In this document: in pieces, positions 1 through 6,785 of the stretch | How positions within the stretch are numbered: position 1 is the stretch's first letter | Layout of the letters: the number at the start of each line of letters is the position of its first letter | NCBI GenBank assembly: GCA_009782015.1 | Contig: WQUP01000188.1 | Span: 1-10,132, forward strand | Source of the DNA: Endomicrobiia bacterium | GTDB taxonomy: Bacteria > Elusimicrobiota > Endomicrobiia > Endomicrobiales > Endomicrobiaceae | Direction of reading: 5' to 3' | Length of the DNA: 10,132 nucleotides | Translations under genes and position numbers: made by a program | The notes under the pieces: model-generated | What the model saw: the letters and a program-made list of their open reading frames with translations, nothing else | The model's database searches: none | Told to the model about the DNA's origin: nothing

Positions 1-358
1 TCGGCGCTTTTTTGAATATGCCCACGCGGTACACCGCAAGGAAGTTATATAAGAAGTGCATAGCGACCGAAGGGCTTATGTATCCGGTTACGGACTGGAA
101 TGCGCCGAAGAAAAACCCTATAAATGGAATCGCCGGCAGCATGAATACGCCAAGCGTATATAACGCCGTCATCCCGCCGAGTATTATTAAATCTCTCGGA
201 GTCAACGCCTTGTTAAATACCTTGTGCAGCGCGACAAACAATATGCCGCTTATTATTAATGGTATCAGCGGATTTATAGAAAGCATCGAAGCTATTATTA
301 CAGGCGCGCCCCTGAAAACCCACTCTTCCCATATCGGCGCGATGGCGATTGTGTATAT
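1..358 (-). other. CPBP intramembrane metalloprotease core, copy 2 (residues about 2104 onward, cut by window edge)
   Basis: This is a near-duplicate of copy 1, lying exactly 1446 residues further along. The full motif set is intact: EEWVFR (Glu2114, Glu2115, Arg2119), FxxxH ending at His2148 and HxxxN from His2204 to Asn2208. Over about 109 shared residues I count only eight substitutions. It follows the ATP-grasp domain through a short linker that also matches the one before copy 1 (KPxSIxD, then LFKD, then YTIAIAP), with an eight-residue gap. The window ends shortly after the third motif. Confidence 0.85.
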
Positions 359-425
359 TTTGTACCAAGGGCTAGTTTTGTCTTTGAAAAGCGTATCTAA
401 AATTGAGGCAGGTTTTATTTCAGAT
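1..425 (-). repeat. Long direct repeat, copy 2 (CPBP module)
   Basis: Pairs with 4339-4770. Bases 3-350 align without gaps to 4341-4688 with about 25 mismatches by hand count, roughly 93% identity. Similarity then fades through the preceding linker, where copy 2 lacks about eight codons. The left end of the repeat lies outside the window. Confidence 0.85.
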
Positions 426-3400
426 TTTGCCGGTGCGTTCTTTACAACTGTATTTGCTCTGGCCTGCACCACTTTAAAGCTGTTGTTTGCGTCAAACCCG
501 AACTCAATATCAGGATTAAAGCCAAATTCTTGTTTTACCCTGCCGACAGTCTTAACTATTTCTTTTAACTCTTGTTCCGAAAATATCCTTTTCTTTCTTC
601 CTTTTTCTACTCTCTGCAAATCTATTGTTCCGGCTTCATTTGTCTCTACCCTGTAATTTTTATCTGCCGTTTCGTACTCTATTATCTCAAATTCGCCTTT
701 TTCAAAATCGATAATCTTCAATACTATATTGTCAGGCGTTACAACTCCGCTTACTACCCCTTCACCTTCGCCGTATGCCCCGTTTATCGTAAGCGTATCT
801 CCGTCTAACATCGCTACGCCGCTTTTTGCAAAATCTATCCACTGCTGTATTACAAGCGCAGGCTCAACCATTCCTCCGCTTTTTATCATGTATTCTATGG
901 CTCTGTCGGAATAAAACGATTCCAGTATTTCCGCTATCGCTTCTGATATGTTTTCTTTCTTTACTTTCGTTTTTGTTTCGGCCATTCCCGCAAACGCATG
1001 CGTTTCGCCGTCTTCGCCTATCCCGGCAGAACGGCCCACCGTCTTTTTTATTCCAAGTTTATCCAGCTTATTTACGACCGCTTTTATCAGTTCTTTCGCT
1101 CTTCCGTCTTTAGTATTTGTCTGCCGTATCAGCTCTTTTACCGCATTTCTCAACGGCTTTATCTGTTCTTTCTTCTCTTCATAATTCAAACTGCCGTCAT
1201 CTATTATGTCTCTTATTTGCTGAATTAATTCATCGAATCTCGCCGCATTATCACCCAAGAAATATCTTATGCCGTTTTGATCTACCGTTATCCCGTCAGG
1301 AATTATATTTTTTCCTACTTTTTTCAGCATCTCGGCCAAATTCCAGCCTTTGCTTCCGTTTTTATTTTTATCTTCGGGCTTCAACTCTCTGAATGTTTTT
1401 ACTATATTCGATATGCTCAGTTTATCCAAAGATTCTTTCTGTCTTTTTTCCGTTTGTAATTTGACTGAGGCGGCAGGCGGGCTTGCGTCGCTTATATATT
1501 CGTATTGTTCAAGGCTTTCTTTAGGGCTTAAAAATTCTATTGTTCCAAAACTGCTGTTTAATAAAACCTTATCGCCGTTTTTAACGGTTATTTTTACGCC
1601 TTCAACATCTTGCGCCTGTATTCCGCTTATATTTCTTATTTCAGTTTCAGGTTTAGGTTTAACGGAAGCAATCTCTATGCTTCCGTCTTTTTGCAATACG
1701 GCTCCGCTTAATACCATTGACATCTTATTGCGTTCTCTTGTGCTTATCGCCGCGTGGCTTAAGTAGCCTCCGCCAAGCGTAAGCACAGCTCCGACTTTGT
1801 CCAATATCTCTATATCGTCCGGCGTTGTATAAGGCGCTGCCCATATTAATCTTTTTGCTCTTTCAGGATCATTTTTTACTATCTTTCTTATTTTGCTTCT
1901 GTCCGCGTCTATTATTACTTCTCCGGCAAACAGCTCGTTTCTTCCTTTTGACGTTACATACGCTCCCGCATCTTGATTATTTGTTATCTCTATTTTTTGT
2001 TTCAGGCTTTCAATAAAATATTCTTTTTCACTTTTGCTTATACTTTCAGCCTCTAGCTCCTGATAACCTTCTTGTTTCAATATCTTTATCAAATTTTTTG
2101 AATCAAGTACTTTTCTACCGTCGTCGCTTACAAGTTCCGCTTTCGCCGCTTTTACCGTTCTTCCTTTGCTGACTATCATTTTGACCGAAAGATAATCCCC
2201 GTTTTCCAACTGTATATAGCCGGTCTGCAATGTGTTCTGTCCGCCAAGTTTTGCGACTTCCTTAAATTTGAAATATCTCGGGTTAATTATTTGATTTATT
2301 ATTGTTCCTGCCTCAAACAACTTACCTGCATTATCGCCCGGCATATCATTCGCCATTTCGGCAACAACGTCATAATTTGCATTCTTTTCCAATTGCCCCC
2401 GGGCATTCAATATCACTCTGCCTTCGGCATACGCTCTTTCCAGCGGTTCGTTAAAATATTTATCTATCACGGCTTGAGGGTTGTCTTCATATTCCGTCGC
2501 CAAATTATCTGACAGCATATCAAGCCCGGATCGTTCCAAAACCGGATTCAATTTTTGCTGTATCTCGATGAATTGAGGTTTTGTAAACCTTTTAATATTT
2601 AGAGTTCTGTCATCATAACTAAAACTTCTCAATTCTCCGGAAAAAAATCTCTGAATAAGCAGATCAATATTTTTCGAGTTATCGGCAAGATCAAAATACC
2701 AATCTATATTTACCGAACTATCAAACAGAAGCATAGTTTCCGACAGCACATACGGCAAGTCGGCATAATCATTTAAACCTGTGTCTTTATTTAAACTTGC
2801 GCTTAATCCTGCGACAGAACCGTTCTTCTTAGTGTCTTCGATTCTGTAACCTATTTTTTTCAGAGCTTCTGCAAAATAATCTACCCGCGCCTTTTTGCCG
2901 TTATCGTTCCCATCCTCGTAATACGATATGGATGCGCCTCTGTTGTTTTCGCTGAAATCCGCTTTTAGCAGAACGCTGTGCCCGCCGAACCTAACGCTCC
3001 AAAACAATGTGTTATCTTTCAATACAATCCTCGATAGCCTGCATTTATACGGACTTGCCATTAAATTTCTGAAAACTTTAAAAATTTCATGGTTTATTTT
3101 TCCGTCTGAAGACAAATTAATAATCTGTATATTTTTATCAGCCAGATTTGAAAAACAGACATTGGCATTTTTAAAGTTGGGGTCAAAGGTGTATAAAAAG
3201 TCATCCATAATATCAAAAAATGCTGTCTCTCCGGATTTATGGACAAACTTAATCAGATCGTTCAGTGATTCTCTTATCTCCGGATACTCCGCGCCTTTTA
3301 TATTTTTTTTAAATACGTCATACGCTGCTCTGCACTTCTGAGCTTTACCGCGATTTATCGGCGGCAACATTTCCATCAGCGGTATCTTTTCTATCATAGA

Positions 3401-6400
3401 TATTATCTCTATCATGTTCTCGATATAATTTGTGACGGTATTGAGGCTCTCTTCGCTATCAACCGAATTCAGCAAGCGCAAAGCTTTTTCGTTGTAATCC
3501 AGAAAGCTCGTCTTTGAACCGCTTTGCGGCACAAATAAATCATAAATTTTTACAATATTCTTAAGCCCGCGCTGTCTTCGATCAGCGGCAAAAATATACT
3601 TATCTCTTCCATCGCTTAATGCAAATTCTTCTGACTGAGGAAATTTGGATATCAAAGAATTCAATACAAGCTGTTTTTCGGTTTCTCCGGACTGCAAAAA
3701 CGCGCTGCGGTTATATTTGGGATATTGGACTCCAACATCATAAAATATTTTTCTCACCGCAAAACCGAGTGACTTATTACGGAGGATTTTTTCAATCTTC
3801 GTTATTTTTTCTATTTCTTTAGCAGTAACTTTATCGCTGTGATATTCGCCTAAAAAAAGTTTGTCAAACTGCAGGCTGCCTATATCGGCATCAACGACGC
3901 TAAAACGTATCTCCGGCGGAACACTGCCATGCACATATACTTTAGACGCAGTGAGCAAGTCGTCTTCTTCTCTGTCAGAAGCGTTGAAAATACCGCTGCC
4001 GGAAGCAACAGCGAGAAAACTCTTCAATTTTTCATCGGCTTCAGGAATGCCGCTAAAAACGGAATTCAGCGCTCTGAAGCGGCCTTCAACATCCGCAGCA
4101 GAATCGAACGAGGCGTTAACGCTGTCCATAAAGCCGGGATTCGAGGCGTAATCTACAAATTTATTGTCGTAAGCCAGCGCCTCGGCAAGAAAATCATCCC
4201 GGCGACCTTCGACAACCGCAGAAAGCATTCTTTCAAGACGTGTATTCTGCTCATAGCTGCCTGAAAAAATATCTTTAAAAAATTCCTCTTCCGAAACCGG
4301 AGTATTTTTCAATATGCCGGCGCCGCCAATCACGGTTACCGGCGCTTTTTTGAATATGCCCACGCGGTACACCACAAAGAAGTTATATAAGAAGTGCATG
4401 GCGACCGAAGGAATTATGTATCCGGTTACGGACTGGAATGCGCCGAAGAAAAACCCTATAAATGGAATCGCCGGCAGCATGAATACGCCAAGCGTATATG
4501 CCGCCGTCATCCCGCCAAGTATTATTAAATCTCTCGGAGTCAATGACCTGTTGAATACCTTGTGCAGCGCGACAAACAATATGCCGCTTATTATTAATGG
4601 TATCAAAGGATTTATCGATAATGCCGAAGCTATTATTACGGGCGCGCCCCTGAAGAGCCACTCTTCCCATATAGGCGCGATGGCGATGGTATAGAATTTG
4701 TACAAAGAGCTGTTTTCGTCTTTAAATAGTTTTTTAGATAGTCTTTTAATTTGTCTGTCGATTATCGAATTGGGTTTAATATTTTTGGCCGGCTTCTGAA
4801 AGGACTGAGGCAATACGCTTTCTACTTGGCCGTCTTTGTCAAATGTAACTTCTACCTCTTCCGCCTTTACTTTTATTTTAATGCTGTCCGCGCTTACGCT
4901 TTCCAGACTTATTATTTCGGATTTTTCTTTCTCGTGTATTTCGTTATATTTTTCTATCACTTTTTTTATTATTTCTTGCTCTGTACTCGTTTTTCCGAAC
5001 TTGCCTTCGGCATATAACTTGCTTATGTATCCTAACGCAGAAACCAGCCCTTCGTTTTCCAAATAAGATTTCAGCGCGTATCCTTCTATGTATGCTCCCG
5101 CTATGTCCGCTTTTCTTTGCTCGTTGAACAGTTTTACGTATTTTTCTTCCGCTTCTTTTACGCCGCCGGTGATTTTTGGAGTTAGAGTTATTACGCCAAT
5201 GCCTTTTGACAGAAGCATTTCTTTCAGTTCTTCGGTATGGAAACCGCCGGTTATTACGACGGAGACGGAGTTATCTGCTTCTAACGGTGTCATCCCGAAC
5301 TTGTTTCGGGATCTCGTCGTTAAATCATTAACAGCAGACCCTGAAACAAGTTCAGGGTGACACGACGATTGGGTACGGTTGCCGTCAAATCCGGTGACGA
5401 TTTTGTCCACGAAGCCGGTGTTTCTTAAGTCATTTACTCTGTAGTAGCTTTCGTATATTTTTTCGTAAGGCAGAAGCTTTTCAAAAGGCGCTTTGTCTAA
5501 ATATTTGCCCCAGAGTTTTTCTAGAGAGGCGATTTTAAAATCTCTTATATATTTGTAATCGGCATCAGTTCCTTTATTTGCCATAAAGTTTTTCAGCTTT
5601 TCCATCGCCAGAGTCAATATCGTTATCTCAAGGCTTTCGCGCTCCGCGCCGTTTATAAGCAAATCGTTCAACAGGCTTCTTTCTTCTTCATAGACTTTTA
5701 AGGGATCGGCTTTTACCTCAAATTTATATACTTCCAAATAGCCGGACAAGTTTTCATACTTCTTCAAATCCATTTTGTTCGCCGCGCTTATCTGCTCGAT
5801 TTTGTCCAATACGTCTTCTCCGGTCAGCTCCTTATAAGCGGAATACGGCAGAACGTTTTTTGCTTCCTGCATATACGCCTGCAGCTCTTTTTGGACTTTT
5901 TTGTAATTTACTTTTTTTGGAAGAATGCTGATATTTTTTATCGAAGAGTAATTATCCGTATTTATGCCGGATTTCTCGGCCTGTTTGATAAGATAAGAAT
6001 AAAATTTCCGCTGCGGCATGTCGCCGCTTTCATATTTTTTAAACGCCGAGAGCATTTTCTTGCCGGGCTTATCAAGAGTTTTTCTTTGCAGGGCGTTAAG
6101 CGCCTTTTCCATTTCCGACATTATCGGCCGCACTTTATCCTGAGTCGCAAGTATGTATTCAAGCCTGAGGGCGTTGCCGTCATACAGATCTTTTTCTTCC
6201 AGCCCGTAAAGCCGTATTTCTTGTTTAGAGGTTAGAAAGAAATATTCAGCTCCGCTTATTTTGCCTTGGGAAAGCAGATCTTTGACCAAAACGTCTTTTA
6301 TGTTGTCGGGAAGATTTTTGATAAAGCTGGTTTCTATATTTGCCGACGCGCCTTCTATGTATATTTTATTGAAACCGGGCTGCACGGACAGATTTTCCAG

Positions 6401-6667
6401 AAAAGACGCTATCTTATTTTGAACGTCGTAATGGCAGTGCAAGTCCTGTATGAGAAAGACAGTTTTTGAGTACGGCAACCCCTCACCCTCTTGCTTCGCA
6501 AGTCCCTCTCCCGCAAGGTGCGAGGGAAAATATTCATTTACCGTAAAATCTTTATTTATGTCATACGCCTGCGGCGAAACGCCGCCCGCAACAACCGCTT
6601 GAAGCGATTGCGAGGATACGTTGAAAATAAAAGTTGCGGCGATAAATACTGCCAATGCTTTTTTCAT
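1..6667 (-). CDS. Giant multidomain envelope protein (TIKI-like, CPBP protease, phosphohistidine, ATP-grasp, CPBP protease), 3' end beyond window
   Basis: One reading frame runs from ATG 6667 to the left edge without a stop, giving at least 2222 residues. Both CPBP copies and both PEP-synthase-type modules fall in this same frame, so it is not a join of separate genes. Order: basic hydrophobic N-terminus (MKKALAVFIAATFIF) typical of a signal peptide; TIKI/ChaN/TraB-like domain (68-488); CPBP core 1 (658-776); about 800 unassigned residues; phosphohistidine domain (1568-1712); ATP-grasp domain (1755-2075); CPBP core 2 (2104 onward, cut by the edge). The start is fixed by a TAA two codons upstream of the ATG (AGC lies between). 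AGGAG lies 15 bases upstream, a long spacing. The membrane protease cores and signal peptide suggest the cell envelope. Two palindromic repeats are inserted in frame in the TIKI-like part. Domain calls rest on motifs read by eye; substrate and biological role are unknown. Confidence 0.9.
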   Translation of the reverse strand, partial: MKKALAVFIAATFIFNVSSQSLQAVVAGGVSPQAYDINKDFTVNEYFPSHLAGEGLAKQEGEGLPYSKTVFLIQDLHCHYDVQNKIASFLENLSVQPGFNKIYIEGASANIETSFIKNLPDNIKDVLVKDLLSQGKISGAEYFFLTSKQEIRLYGLEEKDLYDGNALRLEYILATQDKVRPIMSEMEKALNALQRKTLDKPGKKMLSAFKKYESGDMPQRKFYSYLIKQAEKSGINTDNYSSIKNISILPKKVNYKKVQKELQAYMQEAKNVLPYSAYKELTGEDVLDKIEQISAANKMDLKKYENLSGYLEVYKFEVKADPLKVYEEERSLLNDLLINGAERESLEITILTLAMEKLKNFMANKGTDADYKYIRDFKIASLEKLWGKYLDKAPFEKLLPYEKIYESYYRVNDLRNTGFVDKIVTGFDGNRTQSSCHPELVSGSAVNDLTTRSRNKFGMTPLEADNSVSVVITGGFHTEELKEMLLSKGIGVITLTPKITGGVKEAEEKYVKLFNEQRKADIAGAYIEGYALKSYLENEGLVSALGYISKLYAEGKFGKTSTEQEIIKKVIEKYNEIHEKEKSEIISLESVSADSIKIKVKAEEVEVTFDKDGQVESVLPQSFQKPAKNIKPNSIIDRQIKRLSKKLFKDENSSLYKFYTIAIAPIWEEWLFRGAPVIIASALSINPLIPLIISGILFVALHKVFNRSLTPRDLIILGGMTAAYTLGVFMLPAIPFIGFFFGAFQSVTGYIIPSVAMHFLYNFFVVYRVGIFKKAPVTVIGGAGILKNTPVSEEEFFKDIFSGSYEQNTRLERMLSAVVEGRRDDFLAEALAYDNKFVDYASNPGFMDSVNASFDSAADVEGRFRALNSVFSGIPEADEKLKSFLAVASGSGIFNASDREEDDLLTASKVYVHGSVPPEIRFSVVDADIGSLQFDKLFLGEYHSDKVTAKEIEKITKIEKILRNKSLGFAVRKIFYDVGVQYPKYNRSAFLQSGETEKQLVLNSLISKFPQSEEFALSDGRDKYIFAADRRQRGLKNIVKIYDLFVPQSGSKTSFLDYNEKALRLLNSVDSEESLNTVTNYIENMIEIISMIEKIPLMEMLPPINRGKAQKCRAAYDVFKKNIKGAEYPEIRESLNDLIKFVHKSGETAFFDIMDDFLYTFDPNFKNANVCFSNLADKNIQIINLSSDGKINHEIFKVFRNLMASPYKCRLSRIVLKDNTLFWSVRFGGHSVLLKADFSENNRGASISYYEDGNDNGKKARVDYFAEALKKIGYRIEDTKKNGSVAGLSASLNKDTGLNDYADLPYVLSETMLLFDSSVNIDWYFDLADNSKNIDLLIQRFFSGELRSFSYDDRTLNIKRFTKPQFIEIQQKLNPVLERSGLDMLSDNLATEYEDNPQAVIDKYFNEPLERAYAEGRVILNARGQLEKNANYDVVAEMANDMPGDNAGKLFEAGTIINQIINPRYFKFKEVAKLGGQNTLQTGYIQLENGDYLSVKMIVSKGRTVKAAKAELVSDDGRKVLDSKNLIKILKQEGYQELEAESISKSEKEYFIESLKQKIEITNNQDAGAYVTSKGRNELFAGEVIIDADRSKIRKIVKNDPERAKRLIWAAPYTTPDDIEILDKVGAVLTLGGGYLSHAAISTRERNKMSMVLSGAVLQKDGSIEIASVKPKPETEIRNISGIQAQDVEGVKITVKNGDKVLLNSSFGTIEFLSPKESLEQYEYISDASPPAASVKLQTEKRQKESLDKLSISNIVKTFRELKPEDKNKNGSKGWNLAEMLKKVGKNIIPDGITVDQNGIRYFLGDNAARFDELIQQIRDIIDDGSLNYEEKKEQIKPLRNAVKELIRQTNTKDGRAKELIKAVVNKLDKLGIKKTVGRSAGIGEDGETHAFAGMAETKTKVKKENISEAIAEILESFYSDRAIEYMIKSGGMVEPALVIQQWIDFAKSGVAMLDGDTLTINGAYGEGEGVVSGVVTPDNIVLKIIDFEKGEFEIIEYETADKNYRVETNEAGTIDLQRVEKGRKKRIFSEQELKEIVKTVGRVKQEFGFNPDIEFGFDANNSFKVVQARANTVVKNAPAKSEIKPASILDTLFKDKTSPWYKIYTIAIAPIWEEWVFRGAPVIIASMLSINPLIPLIISGILFVALHKVFNKALTPRDLIILGGMTALYTLGVFMLPAIPFIGFFFGAFQSVTGYISPSVAMHFLYNFLAVYRVGIFKKAP
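443..1405 (-). other. PEP/pyruvate-binding (PPDK_N-like) ATP-grasp domain (residues about 1755-2075)
   Basis: Motifs appear in the expected order. GSKGWNLAEML (Lys1773), followed by IPDGITV, matches the N-terminal G-x-K-x-x-N-L...P-x-G-F element. VGRSAGIGEDGETHAFAG (Arg1879, Glu1885, Asp1886) matches the V-R-S-S-x-x-E-D...F-A-G nucleotide-binding signature. GAYGEGEGVVSG followed by VTPD (Glu1967, Glu1969) matches G-L-G-E-x-V-V-x-G-x-x-x-P-D. VVQARANT (Gln2068, Arg2070) matches the closing Q-x-R-P-x-T motif. In the family this domain binds ATP and phosphorylates the swivelling histidine. The first arginine motif has GRSA rather than RSSA and the last has RAN rather than RP, both mild departures. 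No PEP-binding TIM barrel follows; the chain enters the second CPBP core about 30 residues later, so this is not an ordinary PEP synthase. Confidence 0.82.
1532..1966 (-). other. Phosphohistidine (PEP-utilising enzyme mobile) domain (residues about 1568-1712)
   Basis: The core reads GGGYLSHAAISTRE with His1638 in the SHAA position, matching the GG-x-x-SHAAI-x-RE signature of the swivelling phosphohistidine domain of PEP synthase, pyruvate phosphate dikinase, rifampin phosphotransferase and glucan water dikinase. The flanks also fit: a strand and AAPYTTPDDIEIL before it, as in the usual T-x-P-x-D motif, and a late NGDKVLLNSSFGTIEF resembling the G-D-x-V...G-x-V ending. In these enzymes the histidine carries phosphate from the ATP site to the acceptor. 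The domain lies before the ATP-grasp domain, as in glucan water dikinases and opposite to PEP synthase. The catalytic histidine is intact. Family assignment is firm; the acceptor is unknown. Confidence 0.78.
1988..4339 (-). other. Unassigned middle region of the giant protein (residues about 777-1560)
   Basis: This stretch, about 784 codons, links CPBP core 1 to the phosphotransfer modules. No membrane segment or classical enzyme motif is obvious. It is charged and mixed alpha/beta, with a helical part around residues 1010-1120. Residues about 1220-1310 include a run of small strands, then SYYEDGNDNGKKARVDYFAEALKKIGYRIE written here only as far as its key features: a YY pair, a basic helix around Asp1263 and a strand ending in a RIE triplet. 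From memory, similar segments lie beside the ATP-grasp part of large bacterial PEP-synthase-like proteins, so the C-terminal half of this region may belong to the kinase module. That link is tentative. The N-terminal half (about 777-1100) remains of unknown function. Confidence 0.5.
4339..4770 (-). repeat. Long direct repeat, copy 1 (CPBP module)
   Basis: Pairs with 1-425 at a constant offset of 4338 bases, a multiple of three, so both copies use the same reading frame. The differences are not concentrated at silent codon positions. The strong similarity may extend beyond 4339 on the other side, which cannot be tested because copy 2 reaches the window edge. Confidence 0.85.
4340..4696 (-). 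other. CPBP (CAAX-protease-like) intramembrane metalloprotease core, copy 1 (residues about 658-776)
   Basis: All three CPBP/Abi family motifs are present in order: EEWLFR (Glu668, Glu669, Arg673), an FxxxH motif (Phe698 to His702) and an HxxxN motif (His758 to Asn762). Between them are hydrophobic stretches able to span the membrane (around residues 677-701 and 714-762). These glutamates and histidines form the catalytic site in Rce1-like proteases that cleave within or at the membrane. Only the minimal core is present; I see none of the extra N-terminal membrane helices found in free-standing family members. A lysine-rich linker (about 640-656) precedes it. The catalytic set looks intact, so activity is plausible; the substrate is unknown and could be another protein or this polypeptide itself. 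Confidence 0.85.
5204..6466 (-). other. TIKI/TraB/ChaN-like domain of the giant protein (residues about 68-488)
   Basis: After the signal peptide comes a strand ending in IQDLHCHYD (His77, His79), then a strand KIYIEGAS followed by helices. About 390 residues later there is a strand VVITGGFHTEEL (His477). An early GxxH-like histidine, an acidic residue at the end of the next strand and a late GG-x-H histidine are the hallmark of the superfamily uniting TIKI proteases, TraB/PrgY and ChaN/EreA-type proteins, many of them metal-dependent hydrolases. The segment between is long and mainly helical (about residues 150-420), longer than in small family members. The resemblance is by motif and predicted secondary structure only, so hydrolase activity is inferred. 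Both in-frame repeat insertions lie at this domain: one just before its first strand, one just before the strand carrying the last histidine. Confidence 0.5.
5288..5362 (-). repeat. In-frame palindromic repeat element inside the giant gene (75 bp)
   Basis: The element is bounded by TGTCA and TGACA. Each arm forms its own hairpin: ATCCCGAA pairs with TTCGGGAT (5292-5299 with 5305-5312), and ACCCTGAA pairs with TTCAGGGT (5338-5345 with 5351-5358). The arms are imperfect inverted copies of each other. It is exactly 25 codons and aligned to codon boundaries (residues 436-460), adding CHPELVSGS...RSRNKFGMT between the end of the helical part and the strand carrying GGFH. It is of the same general kind as Rickettsia palindromic elements found inside genes, and relatives lie in the intergenic region at 7601-7822. 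Confidence 0.85.
6479..6526 (-). repeat. Second in-frame palindromic repeat in the giant gene (48 bp)
   Basis: The sequence is dominated by CCCTC/GAGGG motifs: an inner hairpin CTTGC-TTC-GCAAG (6490-6502) and outer arms CCCTC/GAGGG (6504-6508 with 6522-6526). It resembles the widespread class of short repeats reading CCCTCTCCCGCAAGGGGAGAGGG, here decayed in one arm. Its length is 16 codons and it is codon-aligned, adding residues 48-63 (PSHLAGEGLAKQEGEG) between the signal peptide region and the first strand of the TIKI-like domain. The ends are judged by eye. Confidence 0.65.
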
Positions 6668-6682
6668 GCTTTAAATACATTA

Positions 6683-6687
6683 CTCCT
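6683..6687 (-). promoter_or_regulatory. Ribosome binding site of the giant gene, unusually distant
   Basis: AGGAG lies 15 bases before ATG 6667, longer than the usual 5-9. A second ATG at 6680, only two bases from AGGAG, opens an out-of-frame 39-codon frame ending at 6561. The ATG at 6667 is kept for the giant gene because it gives the signal peptide and the in-frame codon TAA lies just upstream. Confidence 0.5.
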
Positions 6688-6714
6688 GTAATGAACATCC
6701 GGCGGACTTAGCAA

Positions 6715-6743
6715 GCCATAAAAATTGTTTATTCTAATGTAAA
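6715..6743 (-). promoter_or_regulatory. Possible sigma70-like promoter before the giant gene
   Basis: On the minus strand TTTACA (6743-6738) and TATGGC (6720-6715) are separated by 17 bases, in an A+T-rich stretch about 50 bases before the start codon. The -35 box differs from consensus at one base, but the -10 box matches only three of six, so this is weak. Confidence 0.22.
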
Positions 6744-6754
6744 ACATTATCTTC

Positions 6755-6770
6755 ACGGCAGTTAAGCCGT
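6755..6770 (-). terminator. Weak hairpin after the lipoprotein gene
   Basis: ACGGC pairs with GCCGT around a six-base loop, 16 bases after the lipoprotein stop codon. No run of T follows on the minus strand, so it is at best a weak terminator or an mRNA-stabilising hairpin; read-through into the giant gene is plausible. A second small AT palindrome (AATGT/ACATT) lies at 6736-6748. Confidence 0.3.
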
Positions 6771-6785
6771 TAAAGTGTCCGTGTT

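Noticed and set aside
12..656. Plus-strand frame of 214 codons
   Set aside because: Exact antisense of the ATP-grasp and CPBP part of the giant gene; its counterpart at 4314-4694 exists only because the CPBP module is duplicated. No ribosome binding site or sensible protein.
4383..4670. Minus-strand frame of 95 codons inside CPBP copy 1
   Set aside because: It is out of frame with the giant gene, which carries the full set of CPBP motifs over the same bases.
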